A stretch of DNA of 64,000 bases, taken from NZ13-RE01 sp964612975. GTDB taxonomy: Bacteria > Dictyoglomota > Dictyoglomia > Dictyoglomales > Dictyoglomaceae. Location: positions 124,001-188,000 of the forward strand of contig CAZTGC010000002.1 in NCBI GenBank assembly GCA_964612975.1, given 5' to 3'. Made by a program: the position numbers and the translations under genes. The notes beneath the pieces were generated by a model. It was not told where the DNA came from and made no database searches. It saw nothing but the letters and a program-made list of their open reading frames with translations. This document shows positions 1 to 8,031 of the stretch, piece by piece; position 1 is the first letter of the stretch, and the number at the start of each line of letters is the position of its first letter.

Positions 1-1
1 G

Positions 2-310
2 GTAATAAGAAAAACTTCTCCTTATCTTTATAGGGCTATGGGGATATATTTACCATTAATAACAACAAATTGTGCCATCTTAGGAGTAACCTTTATAAAC
101 ATAGATATGGCTTACAACCTTTTAGAAGTTATTGTTTATTCACTGGGAGTTTCAGTAGGGTATACCATTGCCTTACTCCTTTTAGCAGCTATCAGAGAAA
201 GATTGAATTTTTCAGATATTCCAAATTTTTGGAGGGGTTATCCTTTAGTATTTATAACTTCAGGTTTATTGGCTCTTGTATTTTTAGGATTCCAAGGAAT
301 GGCTCATTAA
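2..310 (+). CDS. rnfA: Rnf electron transport complex subunit A (5' truncated)
   Basis: The reading frame is open from base 2, so the gene starts upstream and only the C-terminal ~102 residues are here. RnfA is an integral membrane subunit of the Rnf complex, which couples ferredoxin:NAD+ electron transfer to ion pumping. The visible part starts VIRKTSP, then runs LYRAMGIYLPLITTNCAILG, matching the conserved RnfA/RnfE segment whose Cys helps hold a membrane [2Fe-2S] site in characterised complexes. Two further hydrophobic helices follow and the protein ends GFQGMAH. rnfB starts 12 bases after the stop, the usual A-B order. The internal ATG at 38 is not the real start, because homology continues in frame before it. 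Confidence 0.93.
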   Translation, partial: VIRKTSPYLYRAMGIYLPLITTNCAILGVTFINIDMAYNLLEVIVYSLGVSVGYTIALLLLAAIRERLNFSDIPNFWRGYPLVFITSGLLALVFLGFQGMAH

Positions 311-322
311 GGGAGGTAAATT

Positions 323-1141
323 ATGGGAGTAGTTCTATTAGCTGCATTGGTGTTAGGAGGAATAGGGCTAATTTTTGGGAGTAGCCTTGCCTTTGCTGGG
401 AAAAAATTTGCTGTCCAAATTGATCCAGAACTCTCTAAAATCTTAGAAGCTTTGCCAGGGAGTAATTGTGGTGCCTGTGGATATCCTGGATGTGAGGGAT
501 TGGCTCAGGCAATTATAGAGGGAAAAGCTCCATATACTGGTTGTGTTGCTGGAGGAGAAAAAGTCGCAAAGGATGTAGCAAAAGTCTTGGGTTTAGATGG
601 AGAAGCGGCCTTAGCTAAAAAAATTGCTTTTTTAACTTGCCAGGGAGGAAGGGAAATCACAACTAAAAGGTTTATATATAGAGGAGTTGAAACCTGTAGG
701 GCATCTGATTTGACTCAAGGAGGAGAAAAGGGATGTCCCAATGGATGTCTTGGATATGGGGATTGTGTTAAGATATGTCCCTTTGATGCAATACATATGG
801 GTAAAGATGAACTTCCCAAGATTGATTCTATAAAATGTACAGGATGTGGATTATGCGTTAAGGAATGTCCAAGAAAAGTTTTGACTCTTCTTCCCGTTAA
901 TATTCCCTTACTTTTAGGCTGTAAGACTGTACTTCCTGGTCCTGATGCGAGACAAGTATGTTTAAAAGCCTGTATTGGCTGTGGAATATGTGCTCGGGTG
1001 TGTCCCACTGGTGCTATAAAAATGCAGGGTAGACTTCCTGTAATAAATTATGAAATTTGCGATGTTTGTGGGATCTGTGTAGAGAAATGTCCAACAAAAG
1101 CCCTTATTTTATTGAGGAAGGAAGTACTAGTTATTAAGTGA
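323..1141 (+). CDS. rnfB: Rnf complex subunit B, multi-[4Fe-4S] ferredoxin-like
   Basis: 272 aa. RnfB takes electrons from ferredoxin and passes them into the membrane Rnf complex. Residues 1-25 form one N-terminal helix. The RnfB-specific [4Fe-4S] domain follows with Cys49, Cys52, Cys57 and Cys74 (motif NCGACGYPGC). Ferredoxin-type clusters then use the Cys groups 138/142/148/152, 172/175/178/182, 213/217/220/223/227 and 246/249/252/256. Extra cysteines at 106, 125 and 200 leave the exact cluster count open. A GGGAGG ribosome site precedes the ATG. The stop TGA (1139-1141) overlaps the GTG/ATG start of apbE, so the two are probably translationally coupled. Confidence 0.95.
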   Translation: MGVVLLAALVLGGIGLIFGSSLAFAGKKFAVQIDPELSKILEALPGSNCGACGYPGCEGLAQAIIEGKAPYTGCVAGGEKVAKDVAKVLGLDGEAALAKKIAFLTCQGGREITTKRFIYRGVETCRASDLTQGGEKGCPNGCLGYGDCVKICPFDAIHMGKDELPKIDSIKCTGCGLCVKECPRKVLTLLPVNIPLLLGCKTVLPGPDARQVCLKACIGCGICARVCPTGAIKMQGRLPVINYEICDVCGICVEKCPTKALILLRKEVLVIK

Positions 1142-2127
1142 TGAGATTTTTGAGGTATTTAATTTTTTTATTTGTAATATTTTTTGTAGCTTTTTATATA
1201 AGAGAAAACTTTTATCAAGAGGAGTCGCAGAAAAATGGAATTTTAATGGATACTTTTATAAATATACATTTTTGGGGAAAGGATAGCAAAAAAGCAGAAG
1301 AAATTTGTTGGAAGGTGTTAGAAAGTTTAGATGAGAAATTAAATAGATTTAATACGAAAAGCGAAATTTATAAAATAAACAAAAATGCAGGAAATTGGGT
1401 GGGAGTTTCTGGAGAAGTAGAAGATATTTTAAGAAAGGCAAAACATTATGCAGAGATTTCTGATGGTCTGTTCGATCCTACCATTGGACCCTTGATGAGA
1501 TTATGGGGATTCTATAATGGGAGTTTATATATTCCTACCGAAAAAGAGTTAAAAAAAACCTTAGAGAAGGTAAATTGGAAGGATCTGGAGATGTGGAACG
1601 GAAAAGTGAGACTTAGGAAAAAGGGAATGTCCTTAGATTTAGGTGGAATTGCAAAGGGATACGCAGTCCAAAAACTTTTAGAAATCTCTAAAAATCTCAA
1701 CTTGAAAAGAGTTTTTTTAGATATAGGAGGAACTATTGGGGTATATGGAAAGGCTTTGAAGGGAGATTATTGGATAATTAGAATTAGGCATCCCAGAAGG
1801 GAAGGAAAGATAATAGGTAAAATAAAAATTAAAGAAGGAGTAGTGGCAACATCAGGAGACTATGAAAGATTCTTTATAAAAGACGGAAAAAGATATCCTC
1901 ACATAATAAATCCTAAGACAGGATATCCCTCCTCTGAAATAATGAGTGTCACTGTTATAAGTAGTAATGGGATTACTGCAGATGCTTTATCTACATTATT
2001 CTTTGTTTTAGGAGAAAAGGGAAAGGAACTCTGGAAGGATAAATTTAGAGATGTTGGAATAATTATGGTAAATAGGAATGGAGAAGTTTGGAAGTCCGAA
2101 AATGTTTCCTTTGAAGAAGAAAAATGA
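1138..2127 (+). CDS. apbE: ApbE-type FAD:protein FMN transferase
   Basis: About 329 aa. ApbE covalently attaches FMN to Thr/Ser of secreted or membrane flavoproteins. In Rnf operons the targets are RnfG and RnfD, consistent with its place directly after rnfB. A single N-terminal hydrophobic helix (about residues 4-20) would anchor it on the outer face of the inner membrane. Family motifs are clear: LMDTF near 36-40, DLGGIAKG 167-174, HIINPKTG 255-262 and ADALST 281-286 with metal-binding acidic residues. Start is GTG 1138 or ATG 1141, which differ by one residue; no strong ribosome site distinguishes them. Its stop overlaps the next ATG as ATGA. Confidence 0.92.
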   Translation: MMRFLRYLIFLFVIFFVAFYIRENFYQEESQKNGILMDTFINIHFWGKDSKKAEEICWKVLESLDEKLNRFNTKSEIYKINKNAGNWVGVSGEVEDILRKAKHYAEISDGLFDPTIGPLMRLWGFYNGSLYIPTEKELKKTLEKVNWKDLEMWNGKVRLRKKGMSLDLGGIAKGYAVQKLLEISKNLNLKRVFLDIGGTIGVYGKALKGDYWIIRIRHPRREGKIIGKIKIKEGVVATSGDYERFFIKDGKRYPHIINPKTGYPSSEIMSVTVISSNGITADALSTLFFVLGEKGKELWKDKFRDVGIIMVNRNGEVWKSENVSFEEEK

Positions 2128-2651
2128 TAAGATTAAAAAGTAAAATATATTATGTCTCTCTTCTAGGAATTTTGCTTTCCTTGGCTTGTGTGTTATATTA
2201 TTTAGAGTTTTTCTTCTTAAATCCTTTTACCTCACTTCCCGGTGCAAAATTAGGAATAGCTAATATCATAACTTTAATGAGTGTTTATTGGTGGGGATGG
2301 AAGGAGGGGTTAGTAATATCTCTCCTGAGAGTATTAATTGTAAATATCCTTTTGGGAGGACTTTTTGGTCTTTCCTTCTTTCTGAGTTTGATAGGAGGAG
2401 TGGGCAGTGCTATAATTATGGGCCTTTTATCTAAGAGAAAGGACTTAACCATTACCTTTGTGAGTATAGTTGGCGCTCTTTCTCATAATATTTCTCAATT
2501 AATTTTAGTATCCTTTTTTATTTCTCATAGGAGTATTTTTTTCTATTTCCCCTTTTTATTAATATTTGCTATAATTACAGGAACCTTTAATGGGGTTTTG
2601 GGGGATTGGATAATTAAAAGATTATCCTTTATTTTAGGAGGAAAAATATGA
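2124..2651 (+). CDS. Gx transporter family membrane protein (heptaprenyl diphosphate synthase component I-like)
   Basis: 175 aa, almost entirely hydrophobic with about five membrane segments. The segment PGAKLGIANIITL followed by WWGWKEG and SLLRVLIVN is the hallmark of the family named after heptaprenyl diphosphate synthase component I, also called Gx transporters and related to ECF-type substrate-binding membrane proteins. Such genes recur beside ApbE and Rnf genes in anaerobes; the substrate is unknown, and a role linked to flavin or quinone supply for extracytoplasmic flavinylation is only inference. It overlaps apbE by 4 bp (ATGA) and the next gene by 4 bp (ATGA). Confidence 0.85.
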   Translation: MIRLKSKIYYVSLLGILLSLACVLYYLEFFFLNPFTSLPGAKLGIANIITLMSVYWWGWKEGLVISLLRVLIVNILLGGLFGLSFFLSLIGGVGSAIIMGLLSKRKDLTITFVSIVGALSHNISQLILVSFFISHRSIFFYFPFLLIFAIITGTFNGVLGDWIIKRLSFILGGKI

Positions 2652-2893
2652 AAAGAAATAGACGCTCAAAAGGTTTATTAATCTTTTTGTTAATCTTAGG
2701 GGCAATAATAGGAGGAGTTATTGCAGAGGCTTTAAAGGATAAGATTCCTATTCTTACTGAAGGTATAAATATTGGTTTTTCTCCTATAAATGTGGATCTT
2801 TATTTTATAGTCTTGACATTTGGATTGAATTTGAGATTTAATTTAGGTAGTGTTATTGGGATTCTTTTAGTATTAGTTTTTTGTAATATTTAG
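2648..2893 (+). CDS. DUF4321 domain membrane protein
   Basis: 81 aa. It starts with a basic MKRNRRSKG segment, then one hydrophobic helix with the small-residue pattern LGAIIGGVIAEAL, a short polar loop ending in GINIGFSPINVDL, and a second helix. This layout matches the DUF4321 family of small two-helix membrane proteins with no known function. An AGGAGG site six bases before the ATG supports the start. It sits between the Rnf/ApbE group and ftsX, in the place where ftsE would be expected before ftsX; that is an observation about order only. Confidence 0.75.
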   Translation: MKRNRRSKGLLIFLLILGAIIGGVIAEALKDKIPILTEGINIGFSPINVDLYFIVLTFGLNLRFNLGSVIGILLVLVFCNI

Positions 2894-2902
2894 GTTAAAA
2901 GT

Positions 2903-3718
2903 ATGTGGGAAGATATCATAAGAGGTTGGCACAGTTTTACTAAAAAAAGCTTCTTTATGTTTTTAGGTCTTTTTGTGTTCTTTTCGATTTTTCTTATATT
3001 AATTGTTTTTATAACTTCTCTTAATGGTTCCTTAACTATCTGGCAGGACAGAATTAAAGTTTATACCTTTTTTGCGCCAAATTTTTCTAATGAGGACATA
3101 CTTAAAATTCAAGAAAATATTAAGCTTCAATTTCCTATTATGAACATAAATTTTATAGATCAAAATACTGCATGGAAAAGACTGAAAGAATCCTTAGGCG
3201 GTGAAAAGGAAATTTTTGCTTGGGGATCTCCTGATAATCTTCCAAAGACATTGGAAATAAGTATGTCCTCCTTAGATAGCATGGAATATTTGATCTCTTG
3301 GCTTCTTTCTAATCCTAATGTTGAGGATGTAAAATATTCTTTGGAGCTTAAGAATCAGTGGATTAACATAAGTAGAATTGCAAAGAACCTGAAGAATTTA
3401 TTCATTTTTATTGGAAGTCTTGCTTATGTTATTATAATTATAGAACTTTTAGCTCATTCTCAAATAGCCTTTCCAAATTTCTCTATAATTTCTCAGATTT
3501 TTGAAAACTTTTTTACAATTTTTTTTCCTTCTCTTTCTTCCCTAATTTTCTCATATTATCTTTTATATTTTTTCAAAGATCATCTTTCTAATATTCTTCC
3601 TTATATTTCTATTATAACTATAAAGCACTTTTTTCTCTGGGGATTATTTTTCTTCCTTTCTAGTTTAATATTAAGTTTTTCATCGGCCTTTATCGGCTGG
3701 CATAGATTAAAGGGATGA
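2903..3718 (+). CDS. ftsX: FtsX-like cell division permease
   Basis: 271 aa. It has the FtsX plan: a cytoplasmic N-terminus (MWEDIIRGWHSF), TM1, a roughly 120-residue extracytoplasmic domain (WQDRIKVYTFFAPNFSNEDI... through NPNVEDVKYSLE), then three more TM helices. In other bacteria FtsX with the ATPase FtsE activates murein hydrolases at the septum. The next two genes, an EnvC-like M23 protein and an S41 protease, are the classical partners. No ftsE is present upstream; DUF4321 occupies that place. The C-terminal half is unusually rich in Phe/Ile/Ser. It overlaps the next gene by 4 bp (ATGA). Confidence 0.82.
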   Translation: MWEDIIRGWHSFTKKSFFMFLGLFVFFSIFLILIVFITSLNGSLTIWQDRIKVYTFFAPNFSNEDILKIQENIKLQFPIMNINFIDQNTAWKRLKESLGGEKEIFAWGSPDNLPKTLEISMSSLDSMEYLISWLLSNPNVEDVKYSLELKNQWINISRIAKNLKNLFIFIGSLAYVIIIIELLAHSQIAFPNFSIISQIFENFFTIFFPSLSSLIFSYYLLYFFKDHLSNILPYISIITIKHFFLWGLFFFLSSLILSFSSAFIGWHRLKG

Positions 3719-4860
3719 ATTATAAAAAAATTATTTCTATTATTTTTGTAGTTGTATTATTCTCTTTATTTTTCCTTGAAGTAGGAGAATCTTTAGACCT
3801 TTTGACTAAGAAAAGAGAGGAACTCCAACAAAAAAAGCAAAGAATAAATGCCTTAAAGAGGGAAGTTAAAATTTTAGAAAATAAAGAATTAAATGTTGCA
3901 AAGGAAATAAGTAAAATTGATCAGCAATTGGAAAGGACAGAAAGGGAATTGGTAAATGCAGAAGCAAGATTAGGACAGGCTCAAGCAAATCTCATAGTTT
4001 TGTCTACCCAACTAAAAATAATAGAAAGAAATTTAAAAAATAGAAGTCTTAATTATAAAAATGCTTTAGGTGAAATATTGAAAGAAAATAGTCGTAATGG
4101 AAATTTTTTGGAGATTTTTTTAGGTAATAAATCTTCCTTTGATTTATTGGCAGTTCCTTATTATCTTAAAACTATCTTTAAAAATGAGGCTCAAAAATTA
4201 AATAAAATAGATAATCAATGTAAAGATTTATCAAAAAAAAGGAAAGAATGGGAGGAGGAAAAAAAGAAAATTGAGAATTTGGTAAGAGAAATTGAAGAAA
4301 AGAAGGCTTATATAGAAAGAAAAAAAATAGAAAAAAGTACTTATCTTGAACAAATTAGAAAGCAGAAAAGATTACAACAGCAGACTATTGCAGCTTTGGA
4401 GAGGGAATCAAAAGAGATTGAAGCATTGATTAAAAAATTAGCTTCTGCTTCTCAAATAAAGAAAGCTCAAAAGGGAAGACTTTCATGGCCAGTAATTGGA
4501 GCTATAACATCGGGTTTTGGGATGAGAAGACACCCTCTCTTAGGTGGAGCTTACATGCTACATACAGGTATTGATATTTCAGCAGACTATGGAACTTCCG
4601 TTAGGGCAGTTGCTCCGGGAAAGGTTATTTATGCAGATTGGTATGGAGGGTATGGAAAGTTGGTTATTATAGATCATGGGGGTGGAGTATCCACATTATA
4701 TGCCCATTTGTCTCGTATGGTGGTGGAATTGGAGGAAGAAGTGAGTGAAGGACAAATTATAGGATATGTGGGAAGTACAGGATTAAGTACTGGACCTCAC
4801 TTACATTTTGAGGTAAGAGTAAATGGAGAACCTCAAGATCCAAGCCCATGGTTAAAATAA
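3715..4860 (+). CDS. Murein hydrolase activator EnvC-like, coiled-coil M23 peptidase
   Basis: 381 aa. Residues 1-26 form a signal/anchor helix, about 27-245 is a long Lys/Glu-rich coiled coil, and 255-381 is an M23 (LytM) domain. The zinc ligands of an active enzyme appear to be present: HTGID at 283-287, LYAHLS around His331 and HLHFE at 362-366. An intact site suggests it may cut peptidoglycan itself, unlike degenerate E. coli EnvC. Overlap with ftsX (ATGA) and the coiled coil support regulation through FtsX, as known for EnvC/PcsB systems. It would act in the periplasm. Confidence 0.9.
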   Translation: MNYKKIISIIFVVVLFSLFFLEVGESLDLLTKKREELQQKKQRINALKREVKILENKELNVAKEISKIDQQLERTERELVNAEARLGQAQANLIVLSTQLKIIERNLKNRSLNYKNALGEILKENSRNGNFLEIFLGNKSSFDLLAVPYYLKTIFKNEAQKLNKIDNQCKDLSKKRKEWEEEKKKIENLVREIEEKKAYIERKKIEKSTYLEQIRKQKRLQQQTIAALERESKEIEALIKKLASASQIKKAQKGRLSWPVIGAITSGFGMRRHPLLGGAYMLHTGIDISADYGTSVRAVAPGKVIYADWYGGYGKLVIIDHGGGVSTLYAHLSRMVVELEEEVSEGQIIGYVGSTGLSTGPHLHFEVRVNGEPQDPSPWLK

Positions 4861-4884
4861 ATAAATTTTAGGAGGATGAAATTT

Positions 4885-6147
4885 ATGAAAAATAAAGGAA
4901 AGATTATTGTTTTCATTACAATTTTAGCAATTTCTATTTTTATAATAACTAAAATTTGGGCTGCAAGAGAAATAGTATATGAAGACATTAAAACTTTTTT
5001 AGAGGTTCTTTTTTATGTTAAAAATGCCTTTATTGAGAAAAATATAGATAATAATAAATTACAATATGAAGCCATAAAAGGTCTTATTAAAGGCCTTGAT
5101 GATCCATATTCTAGATTTCTTGATCCTAGAGCCTTTAAAACTTTTAACGAAAATATAAAAGGGACCTTTTATGGGGTAGGAATGAGGTTAGAACAGAAAG
5201 ATGATAAGATTCTTGTAGTTGCACCTTTAGAGGGAAGTCCTGCTTATAAGGCTGGAATAAAGCCAGGAGATCAGATTATTGCTGTAGATGATCAATCTGT
5301 GGAAGGGAAAACTATTGATGAGGTTGTAAGCATGATTAGAGGAGAATTAGGTAAAAAGGTAAAGATAAAGATATATAGAGAAACAGAGAAGAAGGCTTAT
5401 GAATTTGAATTAGTAAGGGTAAAAATAGAAGCTCCCATTGTGGAGGATAAAATTTTAAAAGATAATATAGGATATATTAGATTTTATGAATTTACTCAGA
5501 ATTCTCCAGAAAAATTAATGGCTTCTATTGAAAAAATGAAAAAAAATAATGTCTCTGGTTTAATTTTAGATTTGAGGAATAATCCAGGAGGAGATTTAAG
5601 ATCTGTTATAGAAATTTCAAGTTTCTTTATTAACAATAGAGCTCAAGTGCAAACTATTATAAGAGATAAGAATAATAAGATTATAGATAGTTTTTTATCA
5701 AGAGGAGTTATAGTTTTCAGAGAAGATAGAGATATGAATATAAGGAGAGAATATGCCACTGGTAATGTGATTTGGGATAAACCTTTAGTGGTTCTTATTA
5801 ACAGATATTCTGCAAGTGCGTCGGAAATATTCTGTGGAGCCGTGAAAGATTATAAGAGGGGAGTATTAGTGGGAGAAAAAACCTTTGGGAAAGGAGTTGT
5901 TCAAAGTATTTTCTCATTGTCTGATGGTTCTGCTTTAATAATAACTACCGAAAGATATTTACTTCCCTCAGGAAGAAGTATACATAATGATGGAGTAGTT
6001 CCAGATTATTTGGTAGAGATGGTACCTGAGAATGTAGGGAAAGAGAAGGATGTTCAATTGGATAAAGCTGTTGAAGTATTGAAACTTCAAATAACATTAA
6101 GAAATAAAAAGCTTCAAGAAGGAAAGAAAATTGTAGTTAAAGGATAA
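4885..6147 (+). CDS. S41 C-terminal processing protease (CtpA/CtpB-like)
   Basis: 420 aa from the ATG at 4885. The start at 4885 is preferred over the in-frame ATG at 4876 because AGGAGG (4870-4875) touches 4876 but is 9 bases from 4885. An N-terminal helix exports or anchors it. A PDZ domain spans about 92-175 (GVGMRLEQ, GSPAYKAGIKPGDQI), and the S41 catalytic domain follows with YSASASEI (nucleophile about Ser311) and TFGKG (Lys336). These proteases trim C-termini of periplasmic proteins or regulators. Directly downstream of an M23 protein, it could process cell-wall hydrolases (inference). Confidence 0.93.
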   Translation: MKNKGKIIVFITILAISIFIITKIWAAREIVYEDIKTFLEVLFYVKNAFIEKNIDNNKLQYEAIKGLIKGLDDPYSRFLDPRAFKTFNENIKGTFYGVGMRLEQKDDKILVVAPLEGSPAYKAGIKPGDQIIAVDDQSVEGKTIDEVVSMIRGELGKKVKIKIYRETEKKAYEFELVRVKIEAPIVEDKILKDNIGYIRFYEFTQNSPEKLMASIEKMKKNNVSGLILDLRNNPGGDLRSVIEISSFFINNRAQVQTIIRDKNNKIIDSFLSRGVIVFREDRDMNIRREYATGNVIWDKPLVVLINRYSASASEIFCGAVKDYKRGVLVGEKTFGKGVVQSIFSLSDGSALIITTERYLLPSGRSIHNDGVVPDYLVEMVPENVGKEKDVQLDKAVEVLKLQITLRNKKLQEGKKIVVKG

Positions 6148-6693
6148 ATGGAAGTAGATTTTAAAAAATATATTCTAATCATATCTGTAATTTTAGTGTT
6201 AGTTTTTGGGAGCTTTTTAGTAAATAACAAAAGGGAAGAAAAGATAGAGTTAGAAAATTTTATAATAGTTCATATTGCAGGAGCTGTGAAAAATCCTGGA
6301 GTATATAAATTGTTAGAAGGGTCCCGAGTTATTGATGGAATTCAAGCAGCAGGAGGAGCTCTTCCTTCTGCTGATTTGGACAAGTTAAACTTAGCTGAGT
6401 ATTTAGAAGATGGGTGTAAAATTTTTGTTCCTGAGAAGATCCTTCTCTTTGATTTATCATTAAGATCTAAAAGAGCAATAGTAGAGCCCAATCCTTCAAG
6501 TAATAAAATCAATATCAATTATGCGTCAGAAAGGGAATTAGAAAATTTACCAGGTATTGGTCCATCCTTAGCAAAGAGAATTGTAGAGTATAGAGAAAAA
6601 AATGGTCCTTTTAAAAGCTTAAAGGATCTTGAGAAAATCAAAGGTATTGGAGAGAAGAGGATAGACCAAATAAAAGATTTAATAGAGTGGTAA
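6148..6693 (+). CDS. comEA: ComEA-like DNA-binding protein (SLBB plus helix-hairpin-helix)
   Basis: 181 aa. One N-terminal TM helix (8-24), a SLBB domain (about 38-97: VHIAGAVKNPGVYKL) and a C-terminal double helix-hairpin-helix (LPGIGPSLA at 134-142, IKGIGEKRI at 164-172). This is the ComEA architecture: a membrane-tethered receptor that pulls double-stranded DNA into the periplasm during natural transformation. It starts at the ATG immediately after the protease stop and is followed without gap by comEC, its channel partner. Type IV pilus genes 24 kb downstream complete a plausible uptake machine. Confidence 0.9.
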   Translation: MEVDFKKYILIISVILVLVFGSFLVNNKREEKIELENFIIVHIAGAVKNPGVYKLLEGSRVIDGIQAAGGALPSADLDKLNLAEYLEDGCKIFVPEKILLFDLSLRSKRAIVEPNPSSNKININYASERELENLPGIGPSLAKRIVEYREKNGPFKSLKDLEKIKGIGEKRIDQIKDLIEW

Positions 6694-8031
6694 GTGGATA
6701 GACTTCCTCCTTCTTTTTTCTTTTTAATTTACTTTATTTTTGGAGTCTTTCTTCAAAGAATAGGGGGAAGTATTTTTTATCTTTTAATAATATTTTCTAT
6801 ATCTTTATTTTTTATTAAAAATAAATACTATTTTTTGATCCCTCTTTTTTTGTTCTTCCTTATATTGGGATTTTCACTTTCAAAAAATTCTATTCCAGAA
6901 TTTAAATATTTTACAGGTTTCAAAATTGAAAGAGTCAAAGGGGTTGTTGAAGATATAGAGGAAAAAGAGAAATCAAAGGAAGTTATTTTTAAGCCAGATA
7001 AAGAAAGAGAAAGAATTCTTCTTATTCTTCCTAAGAATTCTAAGATAACGATAGGTGATTTAATTTTAATTGAAAATTTATACATATCTCCTATAGAAGG
7101 AAAAAATGTTTATGAATTCTGGGATAAAGATATAATCCTATGGGGGAAAATTGGATATTATAAGATTTTAGGTAGAAATTTATCCTTTTTAAATTTCCTA
7201 AGAATTGAGGTAAAAAACTATATAAAAAATTTATTATCCTTAGCTTCTCCAAAGGTGTCTTCTTTTTTAAATGCTGTTATTTTAGGAGAAAGGGGCACTC
7301 TGACTAAGGAAATGAAGGATCTCTTTATAAATACTGGAACAGCACATATTTTGGCTATTTCTGGCTTTCATATAACATTATTAATAAGTTTCTTTACCTT
7401 TTTCTTTAATTCAAAAAGATTAAGACTTATTTTGAGTTTTTTATTGTTTTTTTATGCTTTTATAATTGGAAATAAACCTCCTGTATTAAGAGCAGTGGGG
7501 ATGTATTTTTATACTATTTTAGCAAAGAATTTTATAAGGGAAGAGGATACCATCAACTCATTTTTCAGTGTTTGTTTAATCTCCTTAATTTTTTCTCCTC
7601 TAAATATTTTTAATATCACTTTTCAACTATCTTATTTAGCAACTTTAGGACTTATATTGACTCCTTCTTTTAAAGTTTCCCTTATTACAAAATATTATGG
7701 AAATTTATGGAAATCTTCTTTCTGGTTGTTTGTTTTTCTTACTCCCTTTAATATTTATTTTTTTAAGAGAATCCCTATGTTATCTTTTATTGGGAATTTC
7801 TTTTCTATTCCAATTTTTCAGATAATTCTCTTTCTTTCATTTTTATTTCTTCTTTTAGGGATTTTTCCCATATCTTATTTACTGTTGCCCATCATTGAAT
7901 TTCTCACAGATATACTTTTCTTGGGTTTGAAATTGATAATTATAAATTATAAAATTAGCTTAATGATAAGTTTAATACTAATTCTATTGCCCTTTATGTG
8001 GGGTAGAAGAAGTGAATTATTGGGAATTTAA
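6694..8031 (+). CDS. comEC: ComEC/Rec2-type competence channel protein, short form
   Basis: 445 aa with a GTG start directly after the comEA stop. ComEC forms the inner-membrane channel that carries single-stranded DNA into the cytoplasm. Seen here: N-terminal helices, an OB-like DUF4131 region (KVEDIEEKEKS and following), then the competence domain with TGTAHILAISGFHITLL and eight or more TM helices. The protein stops after this domain. The C-terminal metallo-beta-lactamase domain of full-length ComEC (usually about 700-800 aa) is absent, and the next frame is clearly holA, so this is not a frameshift within view. It overlaps holA by 20 bp. Confidence 0.87.
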   Translation: MDRLPPSFFFLIYFIFGVFLQRIGGSIFYLLIIFSISLFFIKNKYYFLIPLFLFFLILGFSLSKNSIPEFKYFTGFKIERVKGVVEDIEEKEKSKEVIFKPDKERERILLILPKNSKITIGDLILIENLYISPIEGKNVYEFWDKDIILWGKIGYYKILGRNLSFLNFLRIEVKNYIKNLLSLASPKVSSFLNAVILGERGTLTKEMKDLFINTGTAHILAISGFHITLLISFFTFFFNSKRLRLILSFLLFFYAFIIGNKPPVLRAVGMYFYTILAKNFIREEDTINSFFSVCLISLIFSPLNIFNITFQLSYLATLGLILTPSFKVSLITKYYGNLWKSSFWLFVFLTPFNIYFFKRIPMLSFIGNFFSIPIFQIILFLSFLFLLLGIFPISYLLLPIIEFLTDILFLGLKLIIINYKISLMISLILILLPFMWGRRSELLGI

